From Colimorpha_A sp045533115 (GTDB lineage Bacteria; Bacillota; Clostridia; Oscillospirales; CAG-272), in NCBI GenBank assembly GCA_045533115.1, contig JAZSHF010000040.1, positions 1 to 29,429 on the forward strand: a DNA stretch of 29,429 nt. Direction: 5' to 3'. The translations under genes were made by a program, and so were the position numbers. The notes under the pieces are model-generated. The model saw nothing but the letters and a program-made list of their open reading frames with translations. It was not told where the DNA came from and did not search any database. Each line of letters starts with the position of its first letter. Within the stretch, counting starts at the first letter, position 1. Shown here piece after piece: positions 1 through 7,786 of this stretch.

Positions 1-47
1 CCCCAATGGGAAGGCAAGACGCTGTGATTGACGTTAAATCGCAAAGC

Positions 48-77
48 AAAAAGCGACCGAATTTTGGTTGCTTTTTT
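48..77 (+). terminator. Rho-independent terminator of an upstream gene
   Basis: The arms AAAAAGCGACC (48-58) and GGTTGCTTTTT (66-76) pair with one G-U and are followed by a T-run. The loop is 7 nt. It would end a transcript entering from the left, whose gene is outside the window. The A-run on the other side means it could also work on the minus strand. Confidence 0.7.
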
Positions 78-152
78 GTGTGTTGCAGAGGACGCGCTAT
101 GTGACGGCGTAAAAAAACAACAGCTTATCAATGGAGGAAAACGGCGTTTTTC

Positions 153-181
153 TTGACTTGCGGACTCGTATGTGTTATCAT
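153..181 (+). promoter_or_regulatory. Sigma-A promoter of the amidase lipoprotein gene
   Basis: TTGACT (153-158) and TATCAT (176-181) are separated by exactly 17 bp. The -10 box ends 46 bp before the predicted start codon. It lies downstream of the terminator at 48-77, so the amidase gene is probably an independent transcription unit. Confidence 0.65.
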
Positions 182-227
182 AAGATTACTCGATGCAATC
201 CTTTTCGAATCTCAAAGGAGGAAAATG

Positions 228-965
228 ATGAATATTCGCAAAACCGCCTTGGCGATATTCCTTCTCGCCGCATTTGTTTTTTCCTCCTGTGCAAAAAGCG
301 GCGGTGCGGGAAAAACCGATGGCGGAGTAAAGCCGCTTTCGCCAAACGGAAGTATAGAAGTGCTTGCTCCCCCGAGCGACCCCGAAATAATATCCGAGCT
401 TGCTTTTAAGGCACTTATGGATACCGAGGAATATTCGTCTGTAAGAGAATATCCCGTCGAGTACGTTATGGTTCATTTCTGCTCAGAGGTCGTAAATGAT
501 AAAAATGATCCATATAACGCCGAAAAGATAAAAAAGACCTTCGAGAAGAACCGTGTCAGCATAAATTATATAATACTGCGCGACGGAACGATTCAATGCT
601 GGATCCCCGAGCAGCGCGTTGCGTGGCACGCGGGCAAGGGAATATGGGGCGGTGACGAGAAGTATACGAATAAGATGAATAAATACAGTATCGGTATAGA
701 GCTGACTGCTATCGGCTCTAAAAATGATATGAAGCAGTACGTTTCGTCCTCGTATTACAACTCGATCCCGAAGTCCCTTATCGGTTATACCGACGCGCAG
801 TACGAGGCTCTGATCTTGCTGCTGAACGATATATGCCGCCGTTGGGCGGTGCCTGCCGACCGTGAGCACATAATCGGTCACTCGGAATACAGCTCTCTTA
901 AGGCTGATCCCGGTGAGCTTTTTGACTGGGAAAGGGTCATTTCGGGACTTTGGGAGCAGCAATAA
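228..965 (+). CDS. N-acetylmuramoyl-L-alanine amidase (Amidase_2/PGRP fold), lipoprotein
   Basis: Predicted secreted amidase that cleaves the bond between MurNAc and L-Ala in peptidoglycan. The protein (245 aa) opens with Asn-Ile-Arg-Lys, a hydrophobic stretch and a lipobox ending VFSSC, so Cys21 should be lipidated and the enzyme anchored outside the membrane. The catalytic domain spans about residues 78-240. Expected AmpD/PGRP zinc ligands are visible: His83 (MVHFC), His218 (GHSEYSS) and Asp227 (KADPG). Glu158 in the SIGIEL motif fits the catalytic glutamate, and a WHAG motif is present. Two ATGs are adjacent (225 and 228). AAAGGAGG at 214-221 gives better spacing for 228. It has its own promoter. 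Physiological role (recycling, remodelling or defence) cannot be told from sequence. Confidence 0.88.
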   Translation: MNIRKTALAIFLLAAFVFSSCAKSGGAGKTDGGVKPLSPNGSIEVLAPPSDPEIISELAFKALMDTEEYSSVREYPVEYVMVHFCSEVVNDKNDPYNAEKIKKTFEKNRVSINYIILRDGTIQCWIPEQRVAWHAGKGIWGGDEKYTNKMNKYSIGIELTAIGSKNDMKQYVSSSYYNSIPKSLIGYTDAQYEALILLLNDICRRWAVPADREHIIGHSEYSSLKADPGELFDWERVISGLWEQQ

Positions 966-1052
966 ATATTTGAGCTATATTCGTATTTACAACCGCAAGC
1001 ATATGGCGGTCCACAAGCTCAACATTACAGATTTTAAGAAAGGCGAAAAGAT

Positions 1053-2021
1053 ATGAAGCTTAGTATATTTGCAAACCTTTACGGTGCTAAAACACTTGAC
1101 GAAACTCTCTCGATAATGGGTAAGCTCGGCGTTGATACCGTCGAGATCGGAGCGGGCGGTTACCTCGGCAAGAGCCACTGTGATCCCGCGGTGCTGCTTA
1201 CCGATAAGAACGAGTTTTATAAGTTCCGAGAGACCTTTAATAAGCACGCGATAAATATCTCGGCGCTTGCTTGCCACGGAAATCCCGTTCATCCCGATAA
1301 GGATACAGCAAAGAGCTTTGACGCTGATTTCAAGAATGCCGTGCTTCTTGCCGAGCAGCTTGAAATTGATACAGTTATTACCTTCTCGGGTTGTCCCGGT
1401 GACCACGAGGGCGCAAAATACCCGAACTGGGTGACCTGCCCTTGGCCCGAGGATTATCTTAAGATCCTCGACTGGCAGTGGAACGAGGTGCTTCTCCCTT
1501 ACTGGCACGATACTGCCGCTTTTGCAAAGGAGCACGGGGTAACGAGAATTGCATTTGAAATGCGCCCGGGCTTCTGTGTATACAACCCCGAAACTATGCT
1601 CCGCATAAGAAAAGAGATCGGTGACACTCTCGGTGCTAATTTCGATCCCTCTCACCTTATCTGGCAGGGAATAGATCCCGTTGCCGCTATACGCGAGCTT
1701 GCAGGCGCTATCTACCACGTTCACGCGAAGGATACCAAGATCGACAAGTACAATACCGCGAAGAACGGCGTGCTTGACACCAAACACTACGGTGACGAGC
1801 TTAACCGCTCCTGGATATTCCGTGCGGTCGGCTTCGGTAACGATGCAAGCTACTGGAGAGATATGATCTCGGCGCTTCAGCTGTCGGGATACGACAGAGT
1901 TATGTCCATCGAGCACGAGGACAGCTTGATGACCATCGACGAGGGACTTAAAAAGGCAGTTGACTTCCTGCGTCCCCTTATTATTAACGATCCCAAGCCG
2001 TCAAATATGAGTTGGGTATAA
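1053..2021 (+). CDS. Sugar phosphate isomerase/epimerase (AP_endonuc_2 TIM barrel)
   Basis: Protein of 322 aa with the xylose-isomerase-like TIM-barrel pattern. It starts MKLSIFANLYG, and likely divalent-metal ligands are Glu169 (IAFEMRPG), Asp198 (ANFDPSHL), His222/His224 (YHVHAKD) and Glu287 (MSIEHED). The family includes isomerases and epimerases of sugars and inositols as well as endonuclease IV. The HVHAKD and SIEHED motifs are typical of the sugar-acting branch, so a carbohydrate isomerase or epimerase is inferred; the substrate is not readable. AGAAAGG precedes the ATG. The gene lies 87 bp after the amidase with no terminator between them, so co-transcription is possible. It converges on the long minus-strand operon across an IS remnant. 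Confidence 0.85.
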   Translation: MKLSIFANLYGAKTLDETLSIMGKLGVDTVEIGAGGYLGKSHCDPAVLLTDKNEFYKFRETFNKHAINISALACHGNPVHPDKDTAKSFDADFKNAVLLAEQLEIDTVITFSGCPGDHEGAKYPNWVTCPWPEDYLKILDWQWNEVLLPYWHDTAAFAKEHGVTRIAFEMRPGFCVYNPETMLRIRKEIGDTLGANFDPSHLIWQGIDPVAAIRELAGAIYHVHAKDTKIDKYNTAKNGVLDTKHYGDELNRSWIFRAVGFGNDASYWRDMISALQLSGYDRVMSIEHEDSLMTIDEGLKKAVDFLRPLIINDPKPSNMSWV

Positions 2022-2167
2022 TAATAGAATAAAATGACAGAAAAAGAAACGCTTACTCACGATCAGACGTGACTTGTAATAAAGGTTATGAAATACACCT
2101 TCTAAAGCGCGGAGAAGATCGGGTTTTGAAGGATAATATTTGAAAAGAGGCTCCGAGAAGGCTGAAG

Positions 2168-2379
2168 TGAACCCCAAAGGTTAGACGAAAATAAAAATTA
2201 AATTGATAGTGAATGAGCTCGGTACTCCACCGGGCTCATTCCTTTTAGTTTGAGAGATATTATCCCGTTATTGTAGTAACGTATATACTCTGCGGCGCAA
2301 CACTTTTTTAATTCCGGCAAGCACTTTTTGTTTTACTCATAAAAATATGCACCCAAAAGTTAGACACTTTTGGGGTGCA
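2168..2379 (-). mobile_element. Remnant of an IS3-family insertion sequence (IS150-like ends)
   Basis: Both ends of an IS3-type element remain but almost all of the interior is lost (212 bp left). The end at 2168-2181 reads TGAACCCCAAAGGT. The opposite end, read on the minus strand from 2379, begins TGCACCCCAAAAGT, so 12 of 14 positions match. Between them lies the C-terminus of an OrfB transposase on the minus strand. No convincing target-site duplication flanks the ends. From general knowledge, ACCCCAAAAGTTAGAC-like termini are typical of the IS150 group. The element sits where the plus-strand isomerase gene and minus-strand mgsA converge. Confidence 0.75.
2198..2332 (-). pseudogene. C-terminal fragment of IS3-family transposase OrfB
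   Basis: Reading the minus strand up to the TAA at 2198-2200 gives the integrase tail typical of IS3 OrfB: ELKKCCAAEYIRYYNN, then KLKGMSPVEYRAHS. The YYNN..I..KLKGMSPVEYR pattern is the hallmark of the OrfB C-terminus in this family. An in-frame stop at 2333-2335 ends the readable part after about 45 codons, and the DDE catalytic core is absent. The fragment stops 17 bp before the end repeat, as in intact elements. It cannot be functional. Confidence 0.78.
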
Positions 2380-2380
2380 T
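2341..2380 (-). terminator. IS-end hairpin acting as terminator for the mgsA operon
   Basis: The terminal palindrome of the IS remnant pairs ATGCACCCAAAAGT (2347-2360) with ACTTTTGGGGTGCAT (2366-2380), with one bulged base and a 5-nt loop. On the minus strand the hairpin is followed by TATTTTTAT (from A-run 2341-2345), which makes it an intrinsic terminator in that direction only. It lies about 80 bp downstream of the mgsA stop codon, and I see no other terminator there. Confidence 0.55.
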
Positions 2381-2458
2381 ATCATTCGTGAAAGGGTGGA
2401 TTCTTTATCGTAAATTATAACACTACGGGCAGGCGCTTTCTCTCCCGATCGAAGTGAA

Positions 2459-2824
2459 TTACAGTGACTTAAGTATACAGTCGGCGGTTGCCTTGTTATT
2501 TGCAATCGGAATATTATAAACCTGCGCAATGCGGAGAAGTGCCTTAACGTCGGGATCGTGAGGCATCGCGGTGAGCGGGTCGGAGAAGAAAATGATTATA
2601 TCAATTTCTCCTGCCGCGACCTTAGCACCTATTTGCTGGTCTCCGCCGAGAGGACCGCTGAGGTATGCCTTGACTGGAAGCTTCGTTACCTCGTTTATCT
2701 TCGTCGCGGTAGTACCCGTTCCGCAGAGAAAATGCTCGGAGAGGATATCCTTGTTTTCCTTGCACCATTCAATCATTATCGGCTTCATATTATCGTGCGC
2801 GATAAGTGCGATTCTTTTGCTCAT
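2459..2824 (-). CDS. mgsA: Methylglyoxal synthase
   Basis: Converts dihydroxyacetone phosphate to methylglyoxal and phosphate (EC 4.2.3.3), a bypass of lower glycolysis that relieves phosphate limitation. The 121-aa protein carries the full signature: ALIAHDN at the N-terminus, GTGTTA for phosphate binding, SGPLGGDQQIGA with catalytic Asp62, and FFSDPL..MPHDPDVKALLR with His89 and Asp92 (equivalent to E. coli Asp71, His98 and Asp101). It is slightly shorter than the E. coli enzyme. The ATG (2822-2824) directly abuts the pncB stop codon (2825-2827), and its GGAGG lies inside the end of pncB, so the two are translationally coupled. It is the last gene of the long minus-strand series. Confidence 0.97.
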   Translation of the reverse strand: MSKRIALIAHDNMKPIMIEWCKENKDILSEHFLCGTGTTATKINEVTKLPVKAYLSGPLGGDQQIGAKVAAGEIDIIIFFSDPLTAMPHDPDVKALLRIAQVYNIPIANNKATADCILKSL

Positions 2825-4276
2825 TTATTTGTCCTCCGATTTCACAATCTTATGGAGCATCATTTGCTTGATATCCCAAAGCTTCGGCGAAAGGTCAACG
2901 TAGTAGTTGTGGGGATTCTCAAAACGCTTAACCTCGTCCCACTGACGCTCAAGCTCTTCTTCACAGTGCTTGCGTATTTCCGCCGTCGTCGGGCGGTCAT
3001 AAACGCAAACGCCGTTTACGAATATCGGCTTTAGAAGCTCGACTGCCTCGAAATCGGTAAGCGTTTTTTCTTTCCATGTATAGATTGGATCGAAAATGGT
3101 AAGGGGCTTTGACGTATCGACCGTTTCGTCGTAAACGGTGAGATAGTCGGCGATTGCCTTTCCGCTTTCCTTTTCGATAAGGCGGTAGACCTTTTTGAAG
3201 TGAGGGGTCGTAACCTTTTCGGGGTTTTCACTTACCTTGATCTTCGGAACAACATCGCCATCGTCGTTTTCAATAGCGCAGAGCTTATATACACCGCCAA
3301 AAACGGGGGTGCTCTTCGAAGTAATAAGACGTTCGCCGACGCCGAAGGCATCAAGACACGCGCCCTGCTTTAAGAGGTCGCGAATAATGTATTCGTCAAG
3401 AGAGTTGGACGCAACGATCTTACACTCGGTAAGCCCGGCTTCGTCAAGCATCGTTCTTGCCTTGCGCGACAGATACGCAAGGTCACCCGAGTCGATACGG
3501 ATAGCACATTTCGTAATTCCGTGCTTCTTGAACGCCTTTATAGCGTTCGGTATTCCGCTCTGGAGTACGTTGTAGGTGTCAACGAGAAGCGTTGAAGCAT
3601 TGGGATAAAGGGAACAGTAGGTATCGAACGCCTCAAATTCCGAGTCAAACATAAGTACCCAAGAATGAGCCATAGTACCGGTTGCGGGAACACCGAAGCG
3701 CTCCTCTGCAATCGCGCAGGCGGTACCCGAGCATCCTGCAATATAGGAGGCTCTTGCACCGAGAATAGCGCCCGATGGGCCCTGAGCACGGCGTGAGCCG
3801 AACTCGCTTACAGGTCTGCCCTCGGCTGCGCGTACTATTCTCGACGCCTTCGTTGCAATCATCGTCTGATGGTTAAGGGTAAGAAGCACGAAGGTCTCGA
3901 TGAACTGCGCCTCTATGGTCTTTGCACGTACCGTCATTATCGGCTCGCCGGGGAATATAACGGTTCCCTCGGGAACTGCCCAAATATCGCCCGAGAACTT
4001 AAAGGTACGCAAATAATCAAGGAACTTTTCGTCAAAGCAGCCCTTTGAACGGAGAAAATCAATATCGTCGTCGGTGAACTTAAGGTCGTTAACGTAGTCA
4101 ATGACCTGATCGAGACCACAGGCGATGGCAAATCCGCCGTCGTCGGGATTTTTGCGGTAAAATACGTCGAAGTAGGATATTTTGTCCCGGTATCCTGAAA
4201 GAAAATATCCGTTACCCATAGTAAGCTCATAAAAGTCAAAGAGCATCGTGTAATTTTCTCTTAAATAGCTGTACAT
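2825..4276 (-). CDS. pncB: Nicotinate phosphoribosyltransferase
   Basis: Makes nicotinate mononucleotide from nicotinate and PRPP with ATP hydrolysis (EC 6.3.4.21), the entry step of the Preiss-Handler NAD salvage route. The 483-aa protein shows the family core: EFGSRRAQGP followed by GATATG-like PATGTMAHSW, whose His204 is the histidine expected to be phosphorylated; IRIDSGDL and GVGERLITS belong to the phosphoribosyl-binding barrel. The start at 4276 (MYSYLREN) is chosen because GAGGG sits 8 nt upstream inside the last codons of tatD. An in-frame ATG at 4303 would overlap tatD by 25 nt and lacks a ribosome site. It lies between tatD and mgsA with no spacer, so the three are one unit. Confidence 0.95.
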   Translation of the reverse strand: MYSYLRENYTMLFDFYELTMGNGYFLSGYRDKISYFDVFYRKNPDDGGFAIACGLDQVIDYVNDLKFTDDDIDFLRSKGCFDEKFLDYLRTFKFSGDIWAVPEGTVIFPGEPIMTVRAKTIEAQFIETFVLLTLNHQTMIATKASRIVRAAEGRPVSEFGSRRAQGPSGAILGARASYIAGCSGTACAIAEERFGVPATGTMAHSWVLMFDSEFEAFDTYCSLYPNASTLLVDTYNVLQSGIPNAIKAFKKHGITKCAIRIDSGDLAYLSRKARTMLDEAGLTECKIVASNSLDEYIIRDLLKQGACLDAFGVGERLITSKSTPVFGGVYKLCAIENDDGDVVPKIKVSENPEKVTTPHFKKVYRLIEKESGKAIADYLTVYDETVDTSKPLTIFDPIYTWKEKTLTDFEAVELLKPIFVNGVCVYDRPTTAEIRKHCEEELERQWDEVKRFENPHNYYVDLSPKLWDIKQMMLHKIVKSEDK

Positions 4277-4278
4277 AA

Positions 4279-5073
4279 TTATCCCTCGATTGTAATTCCG
4301 CATTTGCTAAACAGCGTTGCGGTGTTTTTTAATGTCAAAGCCGCTATCCTGTCGGGCGTATCGCCGCGCAAGGACGCGATCTTTTCTATCGTGTAGGTTA
4401 GGTAGCTCGAATCGTTACGTTCTCCGCGGTGCGGATGAGGCGTAAGATACGGGCAGTCGGTCTCGACAAGGATCCGATCGTCCGGAATTGTCGGCACGAT
4501 CTCGGCAAGGCGCGAGGCGTTCTTAAACGTAACGACGCCCGAAAATGAGATGTACCATCCGCGCTTAACAAGCTCGAGCGCGCTCTCGGCACTCCCGCTG
4601 TAGCTGTGAAATACACCGCGAACGTTAGGATGTGCGAACACCGCGTCAAGGCAGTCGCCGTGCGCCTCGCGGTCGTGAATTATAACGGGGAGATCAAGCT
4701 TTTCAGCCAGATCAAGCTGATAATGAAGAAACTCCTTCTGGAAATCGTGACGCTCTTCATGCCAATGGTAATCAAGCCCGATCTCACCGATGGCAACCGC
4801 TTTCGGATGAGAGGTAAGCTTCTCTATCTCAGTTAGTGCCGCATAGGGGTCATTTAGATCATACAGATCCGACGGGTGAATGCCGACCGAGGCGTAAAAG
4901 CCGTCGAATTTTTCGGCGATACTCAGGCTTTCACGCGAGGAATCGGGGCTTGTACCGGCGTTTATGATGTACTTCACACTGCCGTCCATAATCTCCCTTA
5001 TCTTCGCATCACGCTCGGACGTTGAGCCGAATCTTTCGTCGTTATAATGCGCGTGGGAATCGAATATTATCAT
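4279..5073 (-). CDS. tatD: TatD-family metal-dependent hydrolase/DNase
   Basis: A 264-aa TIM-barrel amidohydrolase-type nuclease; members have 3'-5' exonuclease activity on DNA and are implicated in DNA repair or RNA turnover. The metal site is clear: His7 and His9 in FDSHAHYND, Glu in GEIGLDYHW, His in PVIIHDREAH, His in GVFHSYSG and Asp in LVETDCPYLTP. The C-terminus carries the usual NTATLFS helix. The ATG overlaps the metG TGA in an ATGA arrangement at 5070-5073, so translation is coupled. The metG-tatD pairing is widespread in Firmicutes, which supports orthology. The precise substrate is not determined for most family members. Confidence 0.94.
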   Translation of the reverse strand: MIIFDSHAHYNDERFGSTSERDAKIREIMDGSVKYIINAGTSPDSSRESLSIAEKFDGFYASVGIHPSDLYDLNDPYAALTEIEKLTSHPKAVAIGEIGLDYHWHEERHDFQKEFLHYQLDLAEKLDLPVIIHDREAHGDCLDAVFAHPNVRGVFHSYSGSAESALELVKRGWYISFSGVVTFKNASRLAEIVPTIPDDRILVETDCPYLTPHPHRGERNDSSYLTYTIEKIASLRGDTPDRIAALTLKNTATLFSKCGITIEG

Positions 5074-6983
5074 CTTACTCTCTGTCCGAGCGGCGTGTCG
5101 TCGTCAAGGAATACGACCTTGATCTGATCGCCCTCGCCCGATGCGAGGATCATTCCGTTGCTCTCAACGCCGCAAAGAACCGCGGGCTTGAGGTTCGCAA
5201 CGACGATTATCTTCTTTCCGATAAGGTCCTCGGGAGCGTAGCATTTTGCAATGCCCGATGCAACCTGTCTTGTTTCGTAACCGAGGTCAAGCTGAAGCTT
5301 AAGAAGCTTCTTCGCCTTCGGAATTCTCTCGCAGGCGATTACCTGCGCAGTACGAAGCTCAACGGCACCGAAGCTGTCAATTCCGATCTCGGGTTCCTGA
5401 TCCTCGGGCACGGGAATAGCAGGTGCCTTGGGGGGATTCATTGCTTCAAGCTTCTCTAAGGTCTCCTTTTCGTCAAGACGCGAGAAGAGAACCTTTGCCT
5501 CGCCTATCTGCTTTCCTGCTTCAAGACCGCCAAATTCATAGGAATCAACGGCAGTACCGAGCTGGGCAAGAATACTTACCGAGGTCGAGGGCATAAAGGG
5601 CTCTACCATAACCGCGCCTACACGGATAGTTTCGAGAAGATTGTAAATTACGGTGCCGAGACGCTCGGTGTCGCCGTTCTTTGCAAGTGTCCAAGGCGTC
5701 GTCTCGTCAATATACTTGTTTGCACGGCGGAACACGCTGAATACAGTCTCAACCGCGTCAGCTATGTGATAGCTGTCCATCTGCGCGACCATGTCGTCGT
5801 ACGCCTTCTGTACGCACGCCTTAAGATCAGCGTCGGTTTCATTTTCGGCTGCGGGGGAGGGAACGATACCGTCAAAATACTTCGCAGTCATCGCAAGAGT
5901 ACGGTTGACGAGGTTGCCGAGGTTATTTGCAAGGTCTGTGTTGTAGCGGGTGATAATGTTATCAAAGGTGATGCTTCCGTCGTTGAGGTATGGCATTTCC
6001 GCAAGCACGTATTCTCTTACCGCATCAACACCAATAACGTTCGCAAGGTCGTCAGCGTAAATGCTGTTGCCCTTTGACTTACTCATCTTGTCCGCACCGA
6101 CGTTCAGCCAGGGATGACCGAATACCTTTTTCGGAAGCGGAAGATCGAGCGCCATAAGAATGATAGGCCAGTAGATCGTGTGGAAACGCATGATGTCCTT
6201 ACCGATGATATGAACGTCGGCAGGCCAGTTCTTCTTGAACGCATCAGTCTCGGGAAGCTCGGGATTGTATCCGAGAGCCGTGATATAGTTCGAAAGCGCA
6301 TCGATCCAAACGTAGATAACGTGCTTGTCGTCAAAGGAAACGGGAACGCCCCACTTAAAGGAGGAGCGCGATACGCAAAGGTCCTGAAGACCGGGCTTTA
6401 AGAAATTGTTTACCATTTCCTTTTTTCTTGCCTCGGGTTCGATAAATTCGGGATGCTCCTCGATGTGCTTCATGAGTCGATCCTGATATGCGCTCATACG
6501 GAAGAAGTAGGACTCCTCCTTCATCTTCTTGACCTCGCGGCCGCAGTCGGGACATTTGCCGTCAACTATCTGGCTGTCGGTGAGAAAAGCTTCGCAGGGC
6601 CGGCAGTACCAGCCCTCGTATTCGCTCTTATATATATCGCCCTTGTCGTAGAGCTTCTTGAAGATAGCGGTAACTGCCGCCTCGTGATAGTCGTCGGTAG
6701 TACGGATGAAATGGTCGTAGGACGCGCCCATAAGATCCCAAATTTCCTTTATCTGTCCTGCTACACCGTCAACATATTCCTTCGGGGTGATACCCGCTTC
6801 CTTAGCACAGTTTTCGATCTTCTGTCCGTGCTCTTCGGAACCCGTCAGGAAAAATACGTCGTAGCCCTGCTTTCTTTTGTAGCGTGCGATAGCGTCGGTC
6901 ATAATTACCTCAAAGGTATTGCCGATGTGCGGTTTGCGCGAACTGTATGCTATCGCTGTTGTAATATAAAACTTTTCCTTCAT
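5070..6983 (-). CDS. metG: Methionyl-tRNA synthetase
   Basis: Charges tRNA-Met in the cytoplasm (EC 6.1.1.10). It is a class I synthetase of 637 aa with PHIGN at residues 18-22, a CxxC...CxxC zinc knuckle (Cys127, 130, 144, 147) and KMSKS at 299-303. The last ~110 residues form a Trbp111/EMAP-like tRNA-binding domain, starting near FGAVELRTAQV and containing VANLKP, giving the longer dimeric form. The start at 6983 is set by AAGGAGG six bases upstream; an in-frame ATG at 7022 would overlap the preceding gene and has no ribosome site. No T-box leader precedes it; it depends on upstream operon transcription or a cryptic promoter. Confidence 0.97.
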   Translation of the reverse strand: MKEKFYITTAIAYSSRKPHIGNTFEVIMTDAIARYKRKQGYDVFFLTGSEEHGQKIENCAKEAGITPKEYVDGVAGQIKEIWDLMGASYDHFIRTTDDYHEAAVTAIFKKLYDKGDIYKSEYEGWYCRPCEAFLTDSQIVDGKCPDCGREVKKMKEESYFFRMSAYQDRLMKHIEEHPEFIEPEARKKEMVNNFLKPGLQDLCVSRSSFKWGVPVSFDDKHVIYVWIDALSNYITALGYNPELPETDAFKKNWPADVHIIGKDIMRFHTIYWPIILMALDLPLPKKVFGHPWLNVGADKMSKSKGNSIYADDLANVIGVDAVREYVLAEMPYLNDGSITFDNIITRYNTDLANNLGNLVNRTLAMTAKYFDGIVPSPAAENETDADLKACVQKAYDDMVAQMDSYHIADAVETVFSVFRRANKYIDETTPWTLAKNGDTERLGTVIYNLLETIRVGAVMVEPFMPSTSVSILAQLGTAVDSYEFGGLEAGKQIGEAKVLFSRLDEKETLEKLEAMNPPKAPAIPVPEDQEPEIGIDSFGAVELRTAQVIACERIPKAKKLLKLQLDLGYETRQVASGIAKCYAPEDLIGKKIIVVANLKPAVLCGVESNGMILASGEGDQIKVVFLDDDTPLGQRVR

Positions 6984-7018
6984 TTTGCCCTCCTTGCCGC
7001 AGATGAGCGGCGTATTAG

Positions 7019-7786
7019 TCAAATGTATTGTTCCTCTATTATTTTTATCATATCCGCGATTGCACCGTTATCGTGATGACAAACGACGTGGTCGCAGATG
7101 CTTTTTACTTCGTTAATTGCGTTTTCGGGGCAGAATGCCGCGTCGCCCATCTGAAGCATTTCGATATCGTTTTCAAAATCACCGATGCAAAAGACCTTAA
7201 GCGGCTTGTCAGACAAAGCGCGAAGTGCCGAAATTCTCTTGCCCTTTCCCGAATCAACGCCTATTACCTCGGTAAAGCAGTAGTGCGAACGGTAGCAGAC
7301 GTAGCGGTCACCGTAGGTTCTGTTGATATAGTCTCGTGCTCGCTTTGCCTCATCGTCGGTAGCGTAGGTGAGATTTGCCTTTCGCCATTTGTTTCCTACC
7401 GCGGTATCGGGCGTTATGTCTGTTTGAAGCTCACCGTCGTCCGTGTAGCAGGCGAACTTTACTACTTCAAACTTGCTTATGACGTCGTTAAGATCAATTC
7501 TCGCCTGCACGCCGTCGTAAAACAGCTCGGAAAGGACAGCGTCGGTTTTTCCGTCATATAAGATAGAGCCGTTAGCAAGAATGAGAGGGTAATTAACGAT
7601 CTCGCGAAAGGTCGGGAGAACAACCTTGAGCATACAGGGAAGCCGTCCGCTCGAAAGCGTAAAATGTCCGCCGTTGCTCTTAAAATACTCGATAGCTTCA
7701 AGGTTTCTTTCGATAATTCGGGACTTGGCACCCGCAAAGGTACCGTCGAAATCGCTTAATATAAGAATGTCATCGAATTTACCCAT
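7019..7786 (-). CDS. Cof-type HAD-IIB phosphatase
   Basis: A 255-aa haloacid dehalogenase hydrolase. Motif I is LSDFDGTF at residues 10-17 (nucleophile Asp12), motif II is TLSSGR, the conserved Lys lies in SGKGKRI, and motif IV is CIGDFENDIEML. The IIB cap lies between motifs II and III, as in Cof/YidA phosphatases, which act on small phosphorylated metabolites such as sugar phosphates or flavin and vitamin B6 phosphates. The substrate cannot be assigned. The ATG lies within the last codons of rluD (8-nt overlap), with AGGAGG about 11 nt upstream, so it is coupled to rluD. Confidence 0.9.
   Translation of the reverse strand: MGKFDDILILSDFDGTFAGAKSRIIERNLEAIEYFKSNGGHFTLSSGRLPCMLKVVLPTFREIVNYPLILANGSILYDGKTDAVLSELFYDGVQARIDLNDVISKFEVVKFACYTDDGELQTDITPDTAVGNKWRKANLTYATDDEAKRARDYINRTYGDRYVCYRSHYCFTEVIGVDSGKGKRISALRALSDKPLKVFCIGDFENDIEMLQMGDAAFCPENAINEVKSICDHVVCHHDNGAIADMIKIIEEQYI

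Noticed and set aside
1..31. Possible 3' tail of a plus-strand gene entering from the left (stops at 25-27 or 29-31)
   Set aside because: The terminator at 48-77 suggests an upstream plus-strand gene, but the visible stretch is too short to choose a frame or recognise a product.
131..409. Small plus-strand frame overlapping the start of the amidase gene
   Set aside because: It overlaps the lipoprotein gene in another frame, contains the promoter at 153-181, and shows no protein features.
2022..2167. Stretch between the isomerase stop and the IS remnant examined for a terminator or small gene
   Set aside because: No hairpin with a T-run, promoter or supported frame was found; nothing recognisable.
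2407..2440. TATAAT-like box on the minus strand downstream of mgsA
   Set aside because: No matching -35 box and no gene follows in that direction except the dead transposase fragment.
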